From Mariniblastus fucicola (lineage in GTDB: Bacteria; Planctomycetota; Planctomycetia; Pirellulales; Pirellulaceae), in contig NZ_CP042912.1 of NCBI RefSeq assembly GCF_008087665.1, positions 1,798,001-1,862,000 of the forward strand: a DNA stretch of 64,000 nt. The letters are read 5' to 3'. Made by a program: the position numbers and the translations under genes. The notes under the pieces are model-generated. The model saw nothing but the letters and a program-made list of their open reading frames with translations, had not been told where the DNA came from and searched no databases. This document shows positions 36,306-46,662 of the stretch, piece by piece (the stretch's first letter is position 1; each line of letters begins with the position of its first letter).

Positions 36306-36384
36306 TCAAGTGTTTCGGGATTCGAGTACCAAGCAGCCAATACGTTGAAATTTGCAAAGCCTGCTGAAAAGGTACCGCGCATGC

Positions 36385-36424
36385 AAAAACCCGCTGTCGG
36401 ATCTGGCTAGACCAACAGCGGGTT
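36385..36424 (-). terminator. Intrinsic terminator of the 16S rRNA transcript
   Basis: Read on the minus strand, AACCCGCTGT (36424-36415) and ACAGCGGGTT (36397-36388) form a 10-base perfect stem with a loop of 17 bases, followed by a run of T (five T's with the last stem bases). It lies about 155 bases downstream of the 16S 3' end, and no 23S, 5S or tRNA intervenes. Confidence 0.8.
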
Positions 36425-36571
36425 ATGCTATCAATATGGTAGTCACTGATTTAACAGTTAGACCTCACGAGTCAATGATTCACTCAGCAAGCTGTGCGTA
36501 TCCGACTTAAGCAACAAGATCATGCCCACGGATATGTCGTTATGCCATTCGAAACGAATGACCGACAAAAT

Positions 36572-38102
<1,531 letters not shown>

Positions 38103-38341
38103 TATGCTTGCTACAAAACACTTCCGAAGAAGGTTTGTAGACGACTAACAATGTTAGTTCGAACAACAGTGGCAAGCCAAAGTTGCTCTAGCCAAATTGA
38201 GTCAGTTCAGAAACCGAAGTTCCTGCTGACGCACCTCATCGGTGCTCTGTTTGACCGGGCCTGGTAGCTGGAATAAATTGCTACCAAGCTTGGTTCACAT
38301 GATCTTGTGCTTATTAATAACTCAGAGCTTTCGCTCTGGAA

Positions 38342-38370
38342 TTTACAAGAGGTCTCTACCAAATTGTCAA
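38342..38370 (-). promoter_or_regulatory. Candidate 16S promoter, proximal
   Basis: On the minus strand, TTGACA (38370-38365) is followed by a 17-base spacer and TGTAAA (38347-38342, four of six to consensus). It would start about 235 bases ahead of the mature 16S. Confidence 0.45.
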
Positions 38371-38452
38371 AGAACAAAGTGTTACCAGAAGGCAACACAA
38401 ACGACTCTCAGAAGAAAGTCGCCCTTGATGGTTTCCCATCAAGTGGACCGCA

Positions 38453-38480
38453 ATTCTATGGCTGGGTCTTCAACTGTCAA
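38453..38480 (-). promoter_or_regulatory. Candidate 16S promoter, distal
   Basis: On the minus strand, perfect TTGACA (38480-38475), a 16-base spacer and TAGAAT (38458-38453, five of six). This is the best -35/-10 pair in the region and would produce a leader of about 345 bases. Two promoters in tandem would be normal for rRNA. Confidence 0.6.
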
Positions 38481-38843
38481 CGGCAAAATTTAGTAAACTG
38501 TGAAGTTTTCTAAACTGCCTCGACAAGAGCAATTGATCGACTCGCCCGAAGGCAAACTTGACTCGATCTGAGCACTTTTTGAAGACCGCCATGTCGCGGT
38601 GACTCTCGCCATCGCTCATTGCAGGGGCGTGAATATAGAAGACTTCGGATCGACGTCAAGGTTCACCGTCGATGTTTCTGAATAAAAAACGAAATAAGGC
38701 TCCGGTCCGGTTTTTCAAAGCCTTTTACTGAGCCAGTATCCGTCAGAGTCGGCGCCCTCTGGATATTTTTACAGACTTGAATTGCGTCGATGCGAAGGCT
38801 GGTCGTCGCTGGTATCGAATTTGAAACGGGTTGAAGTTCCAAT

Positions 38844-41800
38844 TCAATTTTCTTCAATGGCACTTGATGGACCTGCCGTTGTAAACCTTTTCTTCCAGAT
38901 GCGGTTCGCAAGATTGCCGACTTCGAACAGGTGGTTCTCGTCAGCGAGGATCCTGTTGGTCGCGGAGACGAAGTCGTTTTGGGGTATTCGAGGGTCACGC
39001 TGCGTGAGCCGGTGGAGTACTTCAAAAACATTCGCCGATTCCGACAACGTGTGCGTCGCGGAGAGATTCCAGATTCGGGCAACGCCGTCCTGAGAAACGG
39101 AACCTATTTGTTGGCCGGTCGGACTGAAATATGCGAACAGGACGTTGTCTGGGTGAACCATCGCCGGAGCGAGCAGTCGGTCTTCGTCTAGCTGCCAGAG
39201 CAATAGAAACCCGCGCTTTCCACTTTCCTTCCCGGCGCAGACTGCGACTCGTTGTAGTGTTGTATCGATATCGAAGTAGTTGTGATCGGTCGCTATCGGA
39301 TGAACGAGTTGGTTCGTTTTAACGAACGAGTCGGAGCGTTTTTCCCACAGGATTGTCCGGCCTGAAAAGTCACTGGTGACGATTTTTGATTCTGTGGGGA
39401 ATTCTACGTGAGCGGCATCCGAGTTAATGTCGAGCAACTGGAGTTTCTCCCCCGTTTGAACATTCCACACGCAAACGCTCCCATTCTGGTGGCTGGAGAC
39501 AAGCCGTTCTCCGTTCGGGCTAAACGAGTAGTCGAGTACGATTCCGGGCTGTTTGAAGGGGCCATACTTCGCGACGCCGGATTCGGCATCCCAGCATCGG
39601 ATTGATCCGTCTGGACTGGGCCTCGCAGGGTTCGATCCAGCTTCCAATCCGTCATGGCTGGAACTGGCGATGAACTTGCCAGAGGGATCGAACCTGACGG
39701 TTCCAACATTGCTTTCGTGCGATATCGTGAAAACTGGCTTGGGGACTTGCTGTAGGTTTGCCGAGATTTTCCAGCAGTAGATCGTGCCGTCTCCGCAACC
39801 TGTGATAAGCCGTTTATTGTCAGGGCTGAAGGCAAGGCATGTGACGGCGGCCGGGTGCGGCAGAGATTTACCAAATGGAATACCTGACTCCGCATCCCAA
39901 ACCATGGCTTGGTTGTCGAGGCTTGCCGTCGCGAAAAGTTGTCCGTCAGAGCTGATTGCGCAGCGTCTGATCGAGTCCTCTTGCTTCATTTCTGCCCCAA
40001 TGCGCTCACCGGTTCGGCAGTCCCAGATCATCGCAAGGCCGTTGTCTCCGGCGGTGTAAAAGCGTTTTCCGTCGGGTGAGAATCGAATCTCGGAGACCCG
40101 CTCTTCGTGGGGAATTTCAATATATTCAGGAACGCCTGCCGCCAGATTCCAGATTTGCACGACGCCGTTGCCTTCAATCGCGATGCGATTTCCGGCTATG
40201 TCGAAAACCATCCGAGGCGAGACGTCGTGGTTGGGGACGCGGGATACGACCTCGGTCAGGTCGATGCGATCAAGAAACCGAATGGATCCGTCGTTCTCTG
40301 CAACCGCGAGCACTTTCCCGTTACGGCTGTGGGCAACCTTTTTTGAGTCAAAATCGAACTTCCGCGGCACGCCGACCTGTTCTGCTTTCAAATAATCCCA
40401 CGTCTGAACCGTATCGCTGTCGACGATGAGAGTAACCTGAGCGTCGTCGGCTTGGATGCATTGAGTCACGGAAGCAACTGGAGGCTCAATCGTTTTGCCA
40501 ATTTGCTCGCCCGAAACCGTGTCCCGGATACTAACCCTTTTTGCCTGGCTGACCGACACAATCCGTTTTCCGGAGGCCGTGAGGCTCAGTTTGGCTGGGA
40601 AGGGAAGCTCTTGGGACCATGCGACAGCGCCCGATTCGATATTCGTTGAGCTAAGTTCGCAGACGCTGCGGTTCGTCGTCGGTTCGAAGAAATCTCCCTG
40701 AGTTTGAACAATCAGGGTTTTCGCATCGTCGATGAAAATGGCGTCTTTGATTGCCTCCCACTGGTCAAATTCGCGAACGAGGCTTGCGTCCTGAACATTC
40801 CAGATTTGCGCCACGCCGTCTCCACCGGTAAACAGAAATTTACCTTCTGAGTCAGTGACTAGCACCGGAGCCGGGTCCTGATGAGTGATTTCTTTGACCA
40901 GCCGATTGTTCTCCACGTCCCAGATTTGCACGGTGCTGCGGGAGGTGCGAAAAGCAATCGAGCTGCCTGACAGCAGGAATTTTATGTCGAAAACCGGATA
41001 GGGTTCGTCCATTTTTTGCCTGAAGACGACTTCTCGAGTCGCGAGGTTGACGACTTGGACTTCTCCCTCGACCGTCCCAATGGCCAGCAACCTGTCATCT
41101 TTCTCGAACACGATCGCGCTCACTTTTGAGTCGGCCGGAAAGGCACCCTGTAACGCCGGAATCCGGTCAAAAAGCATTCGGACTCGCTCACGATCGCTTT
41201 CACGATCCACGATTTCCAGCGATTTTGAGTACCAGTGTCCTGCCTCGATCAATCGGTTTTCGTCAAACGCCTGGTGAGCTTTCTGCTGATAGATCTGGTG
41301 CAGCCGCGCTTCACTTTGCTTTTTTTGTTCGATTGCTTCGCCCGCGTTCGCATCGGCAATTGATCGCAGCGACGCTTCGCGGATCGCTTTATACTGGGCG
41401 TATAGGAAACCAGTCATCAAAAGTCCCGCGACGGAAACACAAAGCGTCGCCACCACAGGGTTCCTTCGGCACCATTTCCACAGCTTTGCGGCAGCACTGA
41501 CGGGACGTGAACGGATGGGCTGGTCCGAAGACCATCTTCGCAGCTCATCCGACAGCTCTTTGGCAGACTGGAATCTGGCCTCTGGCGACTTGGAGATCGC
41601 TTTGAGCGTGATCGTTTCGAGATCGCGAGGAATGTTGTCGTTGAGTTTTCGCGGGCCGCGAGGTTCTTCGTGGATAACCTGATGCAACAGCATCCGCCGC
41701 GTTCCGGAAAACGGAAGCTCTCTCGTGATCAGCTTGTACAGCACTACACCTAACGCATAGATATCGCTTCTGGCGTCGACTTTATCGTGCATACCGGCCG

Positions 41801-42836
41801 CCTGTTCGGGAGGCATATAAGCGGGCGTTCCAAGGATCATCCCGTCAACGGTCATGGTAATTTCTGCGTCGTCGCGCCGGGCCAACCCAAAATCAGCAAC
41901 AAACGCCTGTTTCTGGTGGTCAACAAGCAAGTTGCCAGGTTTGAGATCTCTGTGGATGACGCCATTTTCGTGCGCGTAGTTCACCGCGTCACAGATCTGA
42001 ATCATGAGATTCGCGATTTCTTTGAACGTCAGCAGCCCGTTGCTCGCGAGGTCGCCAAGTGTAATGCCGTCGATGAACTTGCTGACGATGAACGGATTCT
42101 TGGCGTCTTGGGAAACTTCGTAGACCGGGACAATGTTCGGGTGGTGAAGTTTGGCCGCGCTCTGGGCCTCGCGAAGGAATCGCTGTTCTTCGCCAGCGGT
42201 CTGAAAATAGCCCACTCGCGGCGCTTTGATCGCGACTTCACGCCGAAGTTGAGGGTCGTGCGCGAGAAATACCGCTCCGAAAGATCCTTCTCCAAGCAGC
42301 CTTATGACTTGGAACCGTCCGATCAAGGCCGGAATGTTCTGCAAATCGGTAGCCGTGGCCTCGTTGTCGACCGTCACGTTGCTGCCGCAACTGTTGCAAG
42401 TGACCTCCGCCTTGGCACCCTCTACCAATTGCACGACGTTGCCGCAGTGCGGGCAGCCGATTCGTTTCGCTTTCTGGCGATAGACGATTCGTTCGTGCGG
42501 ATTCAGAAACGTGCTTTGCTCTGAATCGTCAGCAAGTCGACCGTCCTCTGCGTCGCCCGACGTAGCTTGTGAGCCAGATCCATTCGCAGATTCGGATCCG
42601 TTCTTGGGGTCGGATCCGTTCTTGGAGTCGGAAGTCGCAATTCGAAAAACCGCCTCAATGATTTTAAGGCGACTTTCCAGTTGCGGTGCGAGTTCAGGAT
42701 GTGAGTCGACGAGATTCTGATATCCCTCCGCTTCACCAGTCTTGAGTTGAACCAGAAACGCGTCACAAATCTCTTCGATTTGCGCGAATGATTCCTCGGA
42801 CAAGTCCTCGTTCTCGTTAGGTTCGTCAGCACTCAT
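38844..42836 (-). CDS. Ser/Thr protein kinase with zinc ribbon, membrane segment and WD40 repeats
   Basis: 1,330 residues from ATG 42836; an in-frame ATG at 42848 would add four residues. Residues about 125-160 are a zinc ribbon (GCPHCGN, TCNSCGS). The kinase domain (about 175-440) has FQVIRLLGEGSFGAVFLAHD, VAIKAPRV (Lys), VIHRDLKPGNLLVD and VADFGLA, then GTPAYMPPEQ. A membrane segment (NPVVATLCVSVAGLLMTGFLYAQY, about 470-495) is followed by a linker coil and about 800 residues of WD40 repeats such as ISEIRFSPDGKRFYTAGDNGLAMIWD and VTCLAFSPDNKRLITGCGDG. It probably senses a signal outside the cytoplasm or in the membrane and phosphorylates Ser/Thr targets, which are unknown. The upstream operon encodes an ECF sigma factor and an orphan protein. 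Confidence 0.95.
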   Translation of the reverse strand: MSADEPNENEDLSEESFAQIEEICDAFLVQLKTGEAEGYQNLVDSHPELAPQLESRLKIIEAVFRIATSDSKNGSDPKNGSESANGSGSQATSGDAEDGRLADDSEQSTFLNPHERIVYRQKAKRIGCPHCGNVVQLVEGAKAEVTCNSCGSNVTVDNEATATDLQNIPALIGRFQVIRLLGEGSFGAVFLAHDPQLRREVAIKAPRVGYFQTAGEEQRFLREAQSAAKLHHPNIVPVYEVSQDAKNPFIVSKFIDGITLGDLASNGLLTFKEIANLMIQICDAVNYAHENGVIHRDLKPGNLLVDHQKQAFVADFGLARRDDAEITMTVDGMILGTPAYMPPEQAAGMHDKVDARSDIYALGVVLYKLITRELPFSGTRRMLLHQVIHEEPRGPRKLNDNIPRDLETITLKAISKSPEARFQSAKELSDELRRWSSDQPIRSRPVSAAAKLWKWCRRNPVVATLCVSVAGLLMTGFLYAQYKAIREASLRSIADANAGEAIEQKKQSEARLHQIYQQKAHQAFDENRLIEAGHWYSKSLEIVDRESDRERVRMLFDRIPALQGAFPADSKVSAIVFEKDDRLLAIGTVEGEVQVVNLATREVVFRQKMDEPYPVFDIKFLLSGSSIAFRTSRSTVQIWDVENNRLVKEITHQDPAPVLVTDSEGKFLFTGGDGVAQIWNVQDASLVREFDQWEAIKDAIFIDDAKTLIVQTQGDFFEPTTNRSVCELSSTNIESGAVAWSQELPFPAKLSLTASGKRIVSVSQAKRVSIRDTVSGEQIGKTIEPPVASVTQCIQADDAQVTLIVDSDTVQTWDYLKAEQVGVPRKFDFDSKKVAHSRNGKVLAVAENDGSIRFLDRIDLTEVVSRVPNHDVSPRMVFDIAGNRIAIEGNGVVQIWNLAAGVPEYIEIPHEERVSEIRFSPDGKRFYTAGDNGLAMIWDCRTGERIGAEMKQEDSIRRCAISSDGQLFATASLDNQAMVWDAESGIPFGKSLPHPAAVTCLAFSPDNKRLITGCGDGTIYCWKISANLQQVPKPVFTISHESNVGTVRFDPSGKFIASSSHDGLEAGSNPARPSPDGSIRCWDAESGVAKYGPFKQPGIVLDYSFSPNGERLVSSHQNGSVCVWNVQTGEKLQLLDINSDAAHVEFPTESKIVTSDFSGRTILWEKRSDSFVKTNQLVHPIATDHNYFDIDTTLQRVAVCAGKESGKRGFLLLWQLDEDRLLAPAMVHPDNVLFAYFSPTGQQIGSVSQDGVARIWNLSATHTLSESANVFEVLHRLTQRDPRIPQNDFVSATNRILADENHLFEVGNLANRIWKKRFTTAGPSSAIEEN

Positions 42837-42898
42837 GACGCCTGCCAAAGTTCGTTGTCTTGAACAAACTGCTCAGCAAGTTTCCAATCAATCGCCAT
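42833..42898 (-). CDS. Possible 21-residue mini-ORF coupling the orphan gene to the kinase
   Basis: ATG 42898 gives MAIDWKLAEQFVQDNELWQAS and stop. Its start overlaps the end of the upstream orphan gene (42888) and its TGA overlaps the kinase ATG at 42836 (ATGA). Such double overlap can pass ribosomes from one gene to the next. The peptide has no recognised homology. It may equally be a chance frame within overlapping ends. Confidence 0.3.
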   Translation of the reverse strand: MAIDWKLAEQFVQDNELWQAS

Positions 42899-43355
42899 TG
42901 GGGTCAACCTTGTGGATGGGTTTGCAAACTGCAGTTCCTTCATCGCAAAAAGCATATTCACCGCTATCGCACGAGATTTGGACGAAATTTCCGGACTTGG
43001 TCGGGCACTCGATGAACCAAACACTCTTTCTGTTCAGGTGGTTGTCTTTGGCTTCATCCGAAATCACGAGGTCCAGGCGGTCCTGATCGCTATACAAAGT
43101 GTTGCAGTGAAAAACTTCATAGTTGAAAAAGAACTGCGGCGACCTGTGCTCATTAAAATGTTTGAACACCGTAATCGTTGCGTAAGCATTCGCAGGCAGC
43201 CAAAACGCAACCGATGTATCACCGGCTATCGATAACGCGAACTCAACGATCGAAGCAATATTGTCACTAAATTCAAACGCGTCGGGATAGCCGTGGTCCG
43301 CGATAACAACGCCGCGAGGTTTGTCTTTGACAGGAATCGAGATAGTAAAGGACAT
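42888..43355 (-). CDS. Hypothetical protein between ECF sigma factor and kinase
   Basis: 155 residues from ATG 43355 with GGAG nine bases upstream on the minus strand. No signal peptide, membrane segment or known motif. The sequence is mixed alpha/beta (MSFTISIPVKDKPRGVVIADHGYPD, VAFWLPANAYATITVFKHF, LDLVISDEAKDNHLN) and cysteine-containing near the end (FIECPTK, ISCDSGEYAFCDEG). Its place, 22 bases after the sigma factor stop and directly before the kinase, suggests a signalling role such as a sigma modulator or kinase substrate, but this is context only. Confidence 0.6.
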   Translation of the reverse strand: MSFTISIPVKDKPRGVVIADHGYPDAFEFSDNIASIVEFALSIAGDTSVAFWLPANAYATITVFKHFNEHRSPQFFFNYEVFHCNTLYSDQDRLDLVISDEAKDNHLNRKSVWFIECPTKSGNFVQISCDSGEYAFCDEGTAVCKPIHKVDPNGD

Positions 43356-43377
43356 TCAGTTTTCTCCATGGTGGGAC

Positions 43378-43974
43378 TCACCTGTCCAAATGTTTTTGGA
43401 GCTCGGCAAGCGATTGGTCGTAGGAATACCGGACCTGGTCGTAACTCAACGACATGCAGATCGCGATCTGCTTCAATGTGAGTCCTTCGACGACGCGAAG
43501 GAGTAGTACCTCTTTTCCCCGCTTGTCAATTCGGGAGTTCATGGCTCTCTTTAGCCGTACGTGTTTTTCATCGTTCTCGAAAATCGAACTGGCCGTTTTC
43601 GACGTGCCCCGAAATTCGTTAGGTGGCGTACCTGCGCCGTCATTCTTTCGAAATCCGTTTGCCGGAAAGCGTTTCCTCGCGTTCCGATGCCGCTCAAGAT
43701 TGCTCAACCGGTTCCTCGTGGTAACACGAACCCATTGCTCAAACGCAGCACGAGGTTCAGAGGCTTCGGCCTGGCTGAAATGATTGATCTGTCTCAACAC
43801 GTGAACCAACGTTTCCTGATACAGGTCAGCGTGGCTCAGTTCCGGATGTTGCCTCAGCCCGTATCTTGAACACTCTCGCTGAATCAAATCCGAAAACTCA
43901 GCTACAATTAACTCGACTGCTGAACTTTCACCTTTTTGAGCATTGACGATCGTGCTTCGAAAGGAGTCAGGCAT
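43378..43974 (-). CDS. ECF-type RNA polymerase sigma factor (planctomycete class)
   Basis: 198 residues from ATG 43974, which has AGGAAG about 9 bases upstream; GTG 44007 is an alternative without such a site. Region 2 is visible in SAVELIVAEFSDLIQRECSRYGL, ELSHADLYQETLVHVLRQINHF and AAFEQWVRVTTRNRLSNLERHRNARKR. Region 4 is ALTLKQIAICMSLSYDQVRYSYDQSLAELQKHL-like, with the helix-turn-helix VEGLTLKQIAICMSLSYDQVRYSYD. The enzyme-core contact and -10/-35 recognition elements are therefore both there. No anti-sigma factor is adjacent. The WD40 kinase in the same operon may regulate it, as in other planctomycete sigma/kinase pairs. Confidence 0.9.
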   Translation of the reverse strand: MPDSFRSTIVNAQKGESSAVELIVAEFSDLIQRECSRYGLRQHPELSHADLYQETLVHVLRQINHFSQAEASEPRAAFEQWVRVTTRNRLSNLERHRNARKRFPANGFRKNDGAGTPPNEFRGTSKTASSIFENDEKHVRLKRAMNSRIDKRGKEVLLLRVVEGLTLKQIAICMSLSYDQVRYSYDQSLAELQKHLDR

Positions 43975-44174
43975 CGATTCTTCTTCCTTGCTATTACTTA
44001 AAGACACCGAACGGTGCTGAGGCGGGGAATGTTAATCATAAAATAAGTGCATCCTTATCACAAAGATAATCCCGGCGCATATCCTCCCTTCGAATTGGCC
44101 GATATGGCCATGCGAGCTGCGTTTGGTGGGAAGTTTGTTTGGTTGTTATCCAGAAAGTTTTGAGAGTGCGTGAT

Positions 44175-44894
44175 ATGGAAGATCCAGCCAAACCCGTTTC
44201 GGTGGCCGTGTGTGCGACGGTCGTTGAGGCTGACGTGCTTAGGAATGCGTTGGAGGAGCAGGGCGTTTTCGCGACTCTGGATGGAGCCGCGCTCAATACG
44301 ACGTTTGGCTTCGCCGCGGGACCTGTAATTAGTGGCGTGAAAATTCTGGTGCGTCAGGAAGATGCCGATGACGCTGCAGCGATCATTCAGGCGACCCGGG
44401 ACTCGTTTACGGCACCAACGAAAGATCCCTGGTTCTGCGGCAAGTGTTTGGAGGAAGTCGAAGGCGGCTTTGATGTCTGTTGGTCATGTGGGCTGGCTCG
44501 GGCGGAAGTCCAGGCGCCGTTTCCCGCAACCGCCGACGCTGTCGAGATTCTGGCATTGCCGAGGGTGGATTCGGATCGACTTGGCCGACAAAGCGACAAT
44601 CCGTACGAGTCACCTCGAGCGATTGGATTGGCGGAACGCGATGAGGAGGAAGTCGACCCGGATGTTGTTAGTGCTGAGTCGCAGATGATTTTGGGAATGC
44701 TGTTCGCGATCGGTTGCTTGCTGATTCCCGTCCTGCCGGGGTTGGCCGCGATCTTCGTTTTTCACGGGGTATTCAGGAAGCGTTTGCCACTATCGTGGAA
44801 ATCAAAGTTTACTTTTTGGTTCAGTGTGTTCATCCTGGTCACGACACACCTCGCGTGGTTGTGGGTATGGCAAGTAAGCGGATTGCGGCGATGA
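44175..44894 (+). CDS. Membrane protein with DUF2007-like domain and zinc ribbon
   Basis: 239 residues from ATG 44175 (the TTG 44139 would add 12 unlikely residues). Residues 1-75 (KPVSVAVCATVVEADVLRNALEEQGVFATLDGAALNTTFGFAAGPVISGVKILVRQEDADDAAAII) are DUF2007-like. A zinc ribbon follows (WFCGKCLEEVEGGFDVCWSCG, four cysteines), then a spacer. Two membrane segments end the protein (ILGMLFAIGCLLIPVLPGLAAIFVFHGVF and FTFWFSVFILVTTHLAWLWVW). The ATGA overlap with the following gene implies translational coupling to the cyanophycinase-like protein. The job is unknown; the first gene pair in this window (710-2111) has the same DUF2007 fold. Confidence 0.75.
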   Translation: MEDPAKPVSVAVCATVVEADVLRNALEEQGVFATLDGAALNTTFGFAAGPVISGVKILVRQEDADDAAAIIQATRDSFTAPTKDPWFCGKCLEEVEGGFDVCWSCGLARAEVQAPFPATADAVEILALPRVDSDRLGRQSDNPYESPRAIGLAERDEEEVDPDVVSAESQMILGMLFAIGCLLIPVLPGLAAIFVFHGVFRKRLPLSWKSKFTFWFSVFILVTTHLAWLWVWQVSGLRR

Positions 44895-46522
44895 AGAATC
44901 AGATATTCAGTTTTCCCATTGCCGTTCCTGCGATCGTTGCTCTTGTGCTGCTCGTGTCGACCAATATCTCGGTCGGCCAGTTGGGCCACCAGGGAAAGCT
45001 CTTCTTGCACGGTGGTGGAGGCGTCGATGGCACGATCTCGTCATTCGTCGAATCGGCCGGCGGAGCGGAGGCTCGGTTGGTCGTGATCCCAACGGCCACT
45101 TCCGATGACAATCTACCGACGGAAGCCGAGCTGAAATCCAGGTGGCGGAAGCGAGGCATCGAAAATGTCGAGCTCTTGCACACTCACGATCGCCAGACCG
45201 CGGACTCTCTCGAATTTGTGTCGCCGATCGAGAAAGCGACCGCAGTGTTTATCAGCGGCGGGGTTCAGCAGCGACTTGGTGATACTTACGTCGGAACTGA
45301 AACCGAGGCGGCGATGAAACGGCTGCTCCTTCGCGGCGGTGCGATCGGTGGCTCATCGGCGGGTGCGGCAATCATGTCCAAAGCGATGATCGCGAGCGGC
45401 GGAACGGTGCCGAAGATGAGCACGGGCTTCGATCTCCTTCCAAAGGGAATCGTTGATCAGCATTTCCTGAACCGTTCGCGGCTCAATCGTCTAATGAACG
45501 CGGTTCGAGAGTCCAACGGTAGAACGGGCGTCGGAATCGACGAACGAACCTGCCTGGAAATTTCTGGCGATCTGGCAACGGTTCGCGGCAGGGGCTTTGT
45601 GACGTTGGTGCGTCTTGTCGACGACCAGGTTTCCGTCGAGACGTTTCATGACGGCGACAGTTTTAAGCCAGGCGACTTCGGTATCGTCGATTCTTCGCGT
45701 GATGGTGTGCTGAACCTTGATGTTCGGGGAATCCGAGAGCTTTCAGCCAGTGGACGTCCACTCGAAAAGTTGGTCTCTGAATCGATTGCGAAATCATTGA
45801 AGCTTCGCGATTCGTTTCTGCAACAGACCGATTCGGAAAGTCGCGCCGCGGTCCTTGAAAGACTTGCACTTCGTTTCGCGGATCAATACCGGCAGCATCA
45901 CCGTGGAGAATCTCCGGACCTTTTCGATTTTTCCAGCGTAGATTTCGAGTCCGCCATTCGTGGAACGTCCGAATGTCCGACAGCCACGGAGGTTTTCGGG
46001 CCGTTCGAGGGCAAATGGTACGGACGATGGGCTGACTTCGACGTCGATCATCATTGGAGCCGTGTTTTCGAGCCGGACCAGCATTCCCTGGCTGCTGACT
46101 TGTCCGCGTTTCAAGTCGGCTGGCAGTATGCGTGGATTGGAGACGGCTACGGAGTCAATCATTGTCTCGGCTTCGACGAATCGGGCCGCAGTCTTCGGTT
46201 TCTGCTTGGTTATACCGAGCATCTGCAGGACGGCGATTTCTCGAAAATCGTCTCCCGTCGCCCCCACGTTGGAATCTACGCCGGGCCAGGCAGGCTTATA
46301 TGGATCACGGCTGGCGAGGTGTTTTTTGAAGAAGCGTTGGCTAACAAGGACGGCCGATTTGAATCGTATTCCATCATTGGATTCAACTACGATTCCGATG
46401 AAACGGGTTTAACGGTCCAAGATGGGTTCGTGACTGTTTATTCTTCGTCCGAGAGTCGCCGCGTTCCGTTTCGCGGCTATAAATTTGCCAGCCCGATCAC
46501 TGAGCCCGCGACCAGTCGATAG
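44891..46522 (+). CDS. Secreted cyanophycinase-like S51 serine peptidase
   Basis: 543 residues from ATG 44891 (ATG 44867 in frame adds eight). The signal peptide is MKNQIFSFPIAVPAIVALVLLVSTNISVG. The peptidase S51 core starts GKLFLHGGGGVDGTISSFVESAGG and contains FISGGVQQRL and GGAIGGSSAGAAIMSKAMI, where the Ser of GSSAG is the catalytic nucleophile, and then a GKGIVDQHFLNRSRLNRL-like motif (LPKGIVDQHFLNRSRLNRL), as in cyanophycinases, which cleave multi-L-arginyl-poly-aspartate. Usual length is about 270-320; here about 200 extra C-terminal residues (from about 345 on) form a domain of unknown kind. No cyanophycin synthetase is in the window, so the substrate may be another isoaspartyl-type peptide. 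Confidence 0.85.
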   Translation: MKNQIFSFPIAVPAIVALVLLVSTNISVGQLGHQGKLFLHGGGGVDGTISSFVESAGGAEARLVVIPTATSDDNLPTEAELKSRWRKRGIENVELLHTHDRQTADSLEFVSPIEKATAVFISGGVQQRLGDTYVGTETEAAMKRLLLRGGAIGGSSAGAAIMSKAMIASGGTVPKMSTGFDLLPKGIVDQHFLNRSRLNRLMNAVRESNGRTGVGIDERTCLEISGDLATVRGRGFVTLVRLVDDQVSVETFHDGDSFKPGDFGIVDSSRDGVLNLDVRGIRELSASGRPLEKLVSESIAKSLKLRDSFLQQTDSESRAAVLERLALRFADQYRQHHRGESPDLFDFSSVDFESAIRGTSECPTATEVFGPFEGKWYGRWADFDVDHHWSRVFEPDQHSLAADLSAFQVGWQYAWIGDGYGVNHCLGFDESGRSLRFLLGYTEHLQDGDFSKIVSRRPHVGIYAGPGRLIWITAGEVFFEEALANKDGRFESYSIIGFNYDSDETGLTVQDGFVTVYSSSESRRVPFRGYKFASPITEPATSR

Positions 46523-46588
46523 GTTCACGGCCATGTGGCCTGCTTTCGATGCATTGTTCATGCATCTTTGCCAACGCAAAGCGCATAG

Positions 46589-46615
46589 AAAAAGCCGGAC
46601 TTCGAAAAATCCGGC
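46589..46615 (-). terminator. Intrinsic terminator of the second PEP-CTERM gene
   Basis: On the minus strand, GCCGGA and TCCGGC form a six-base stem with a 10-base loop, ending in five T. It lies about 50 bases beyond the stop of the PEP-CTERM gene and also faces the end of the cyanophycinase-like gene. Confidence 0.7.
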
Positions 46616-46662
46616 CTTCAAGTATCTAGCGCAAAGCTGAGCTTAATTCGAAAAGCTGAGCT

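Larger units (their letters stand above)
38103..38843. other. 16S rRNA leader and upstream region
   Basis: About 740 bases with no credible gene. The rRNA-proximal half is a transcribed leader with strong hairpins, for example CTACAAAAC and GGTTTGTAG (near 38110-38138), and CTAACAATGTTAG just beyond. Two promoter candidates for minus-strand transcription are listed separately. The part from about 38500 to 38843 also contains the 3' flank of the kinase gene; no terminator was recognised there. Confidence 0.5.
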
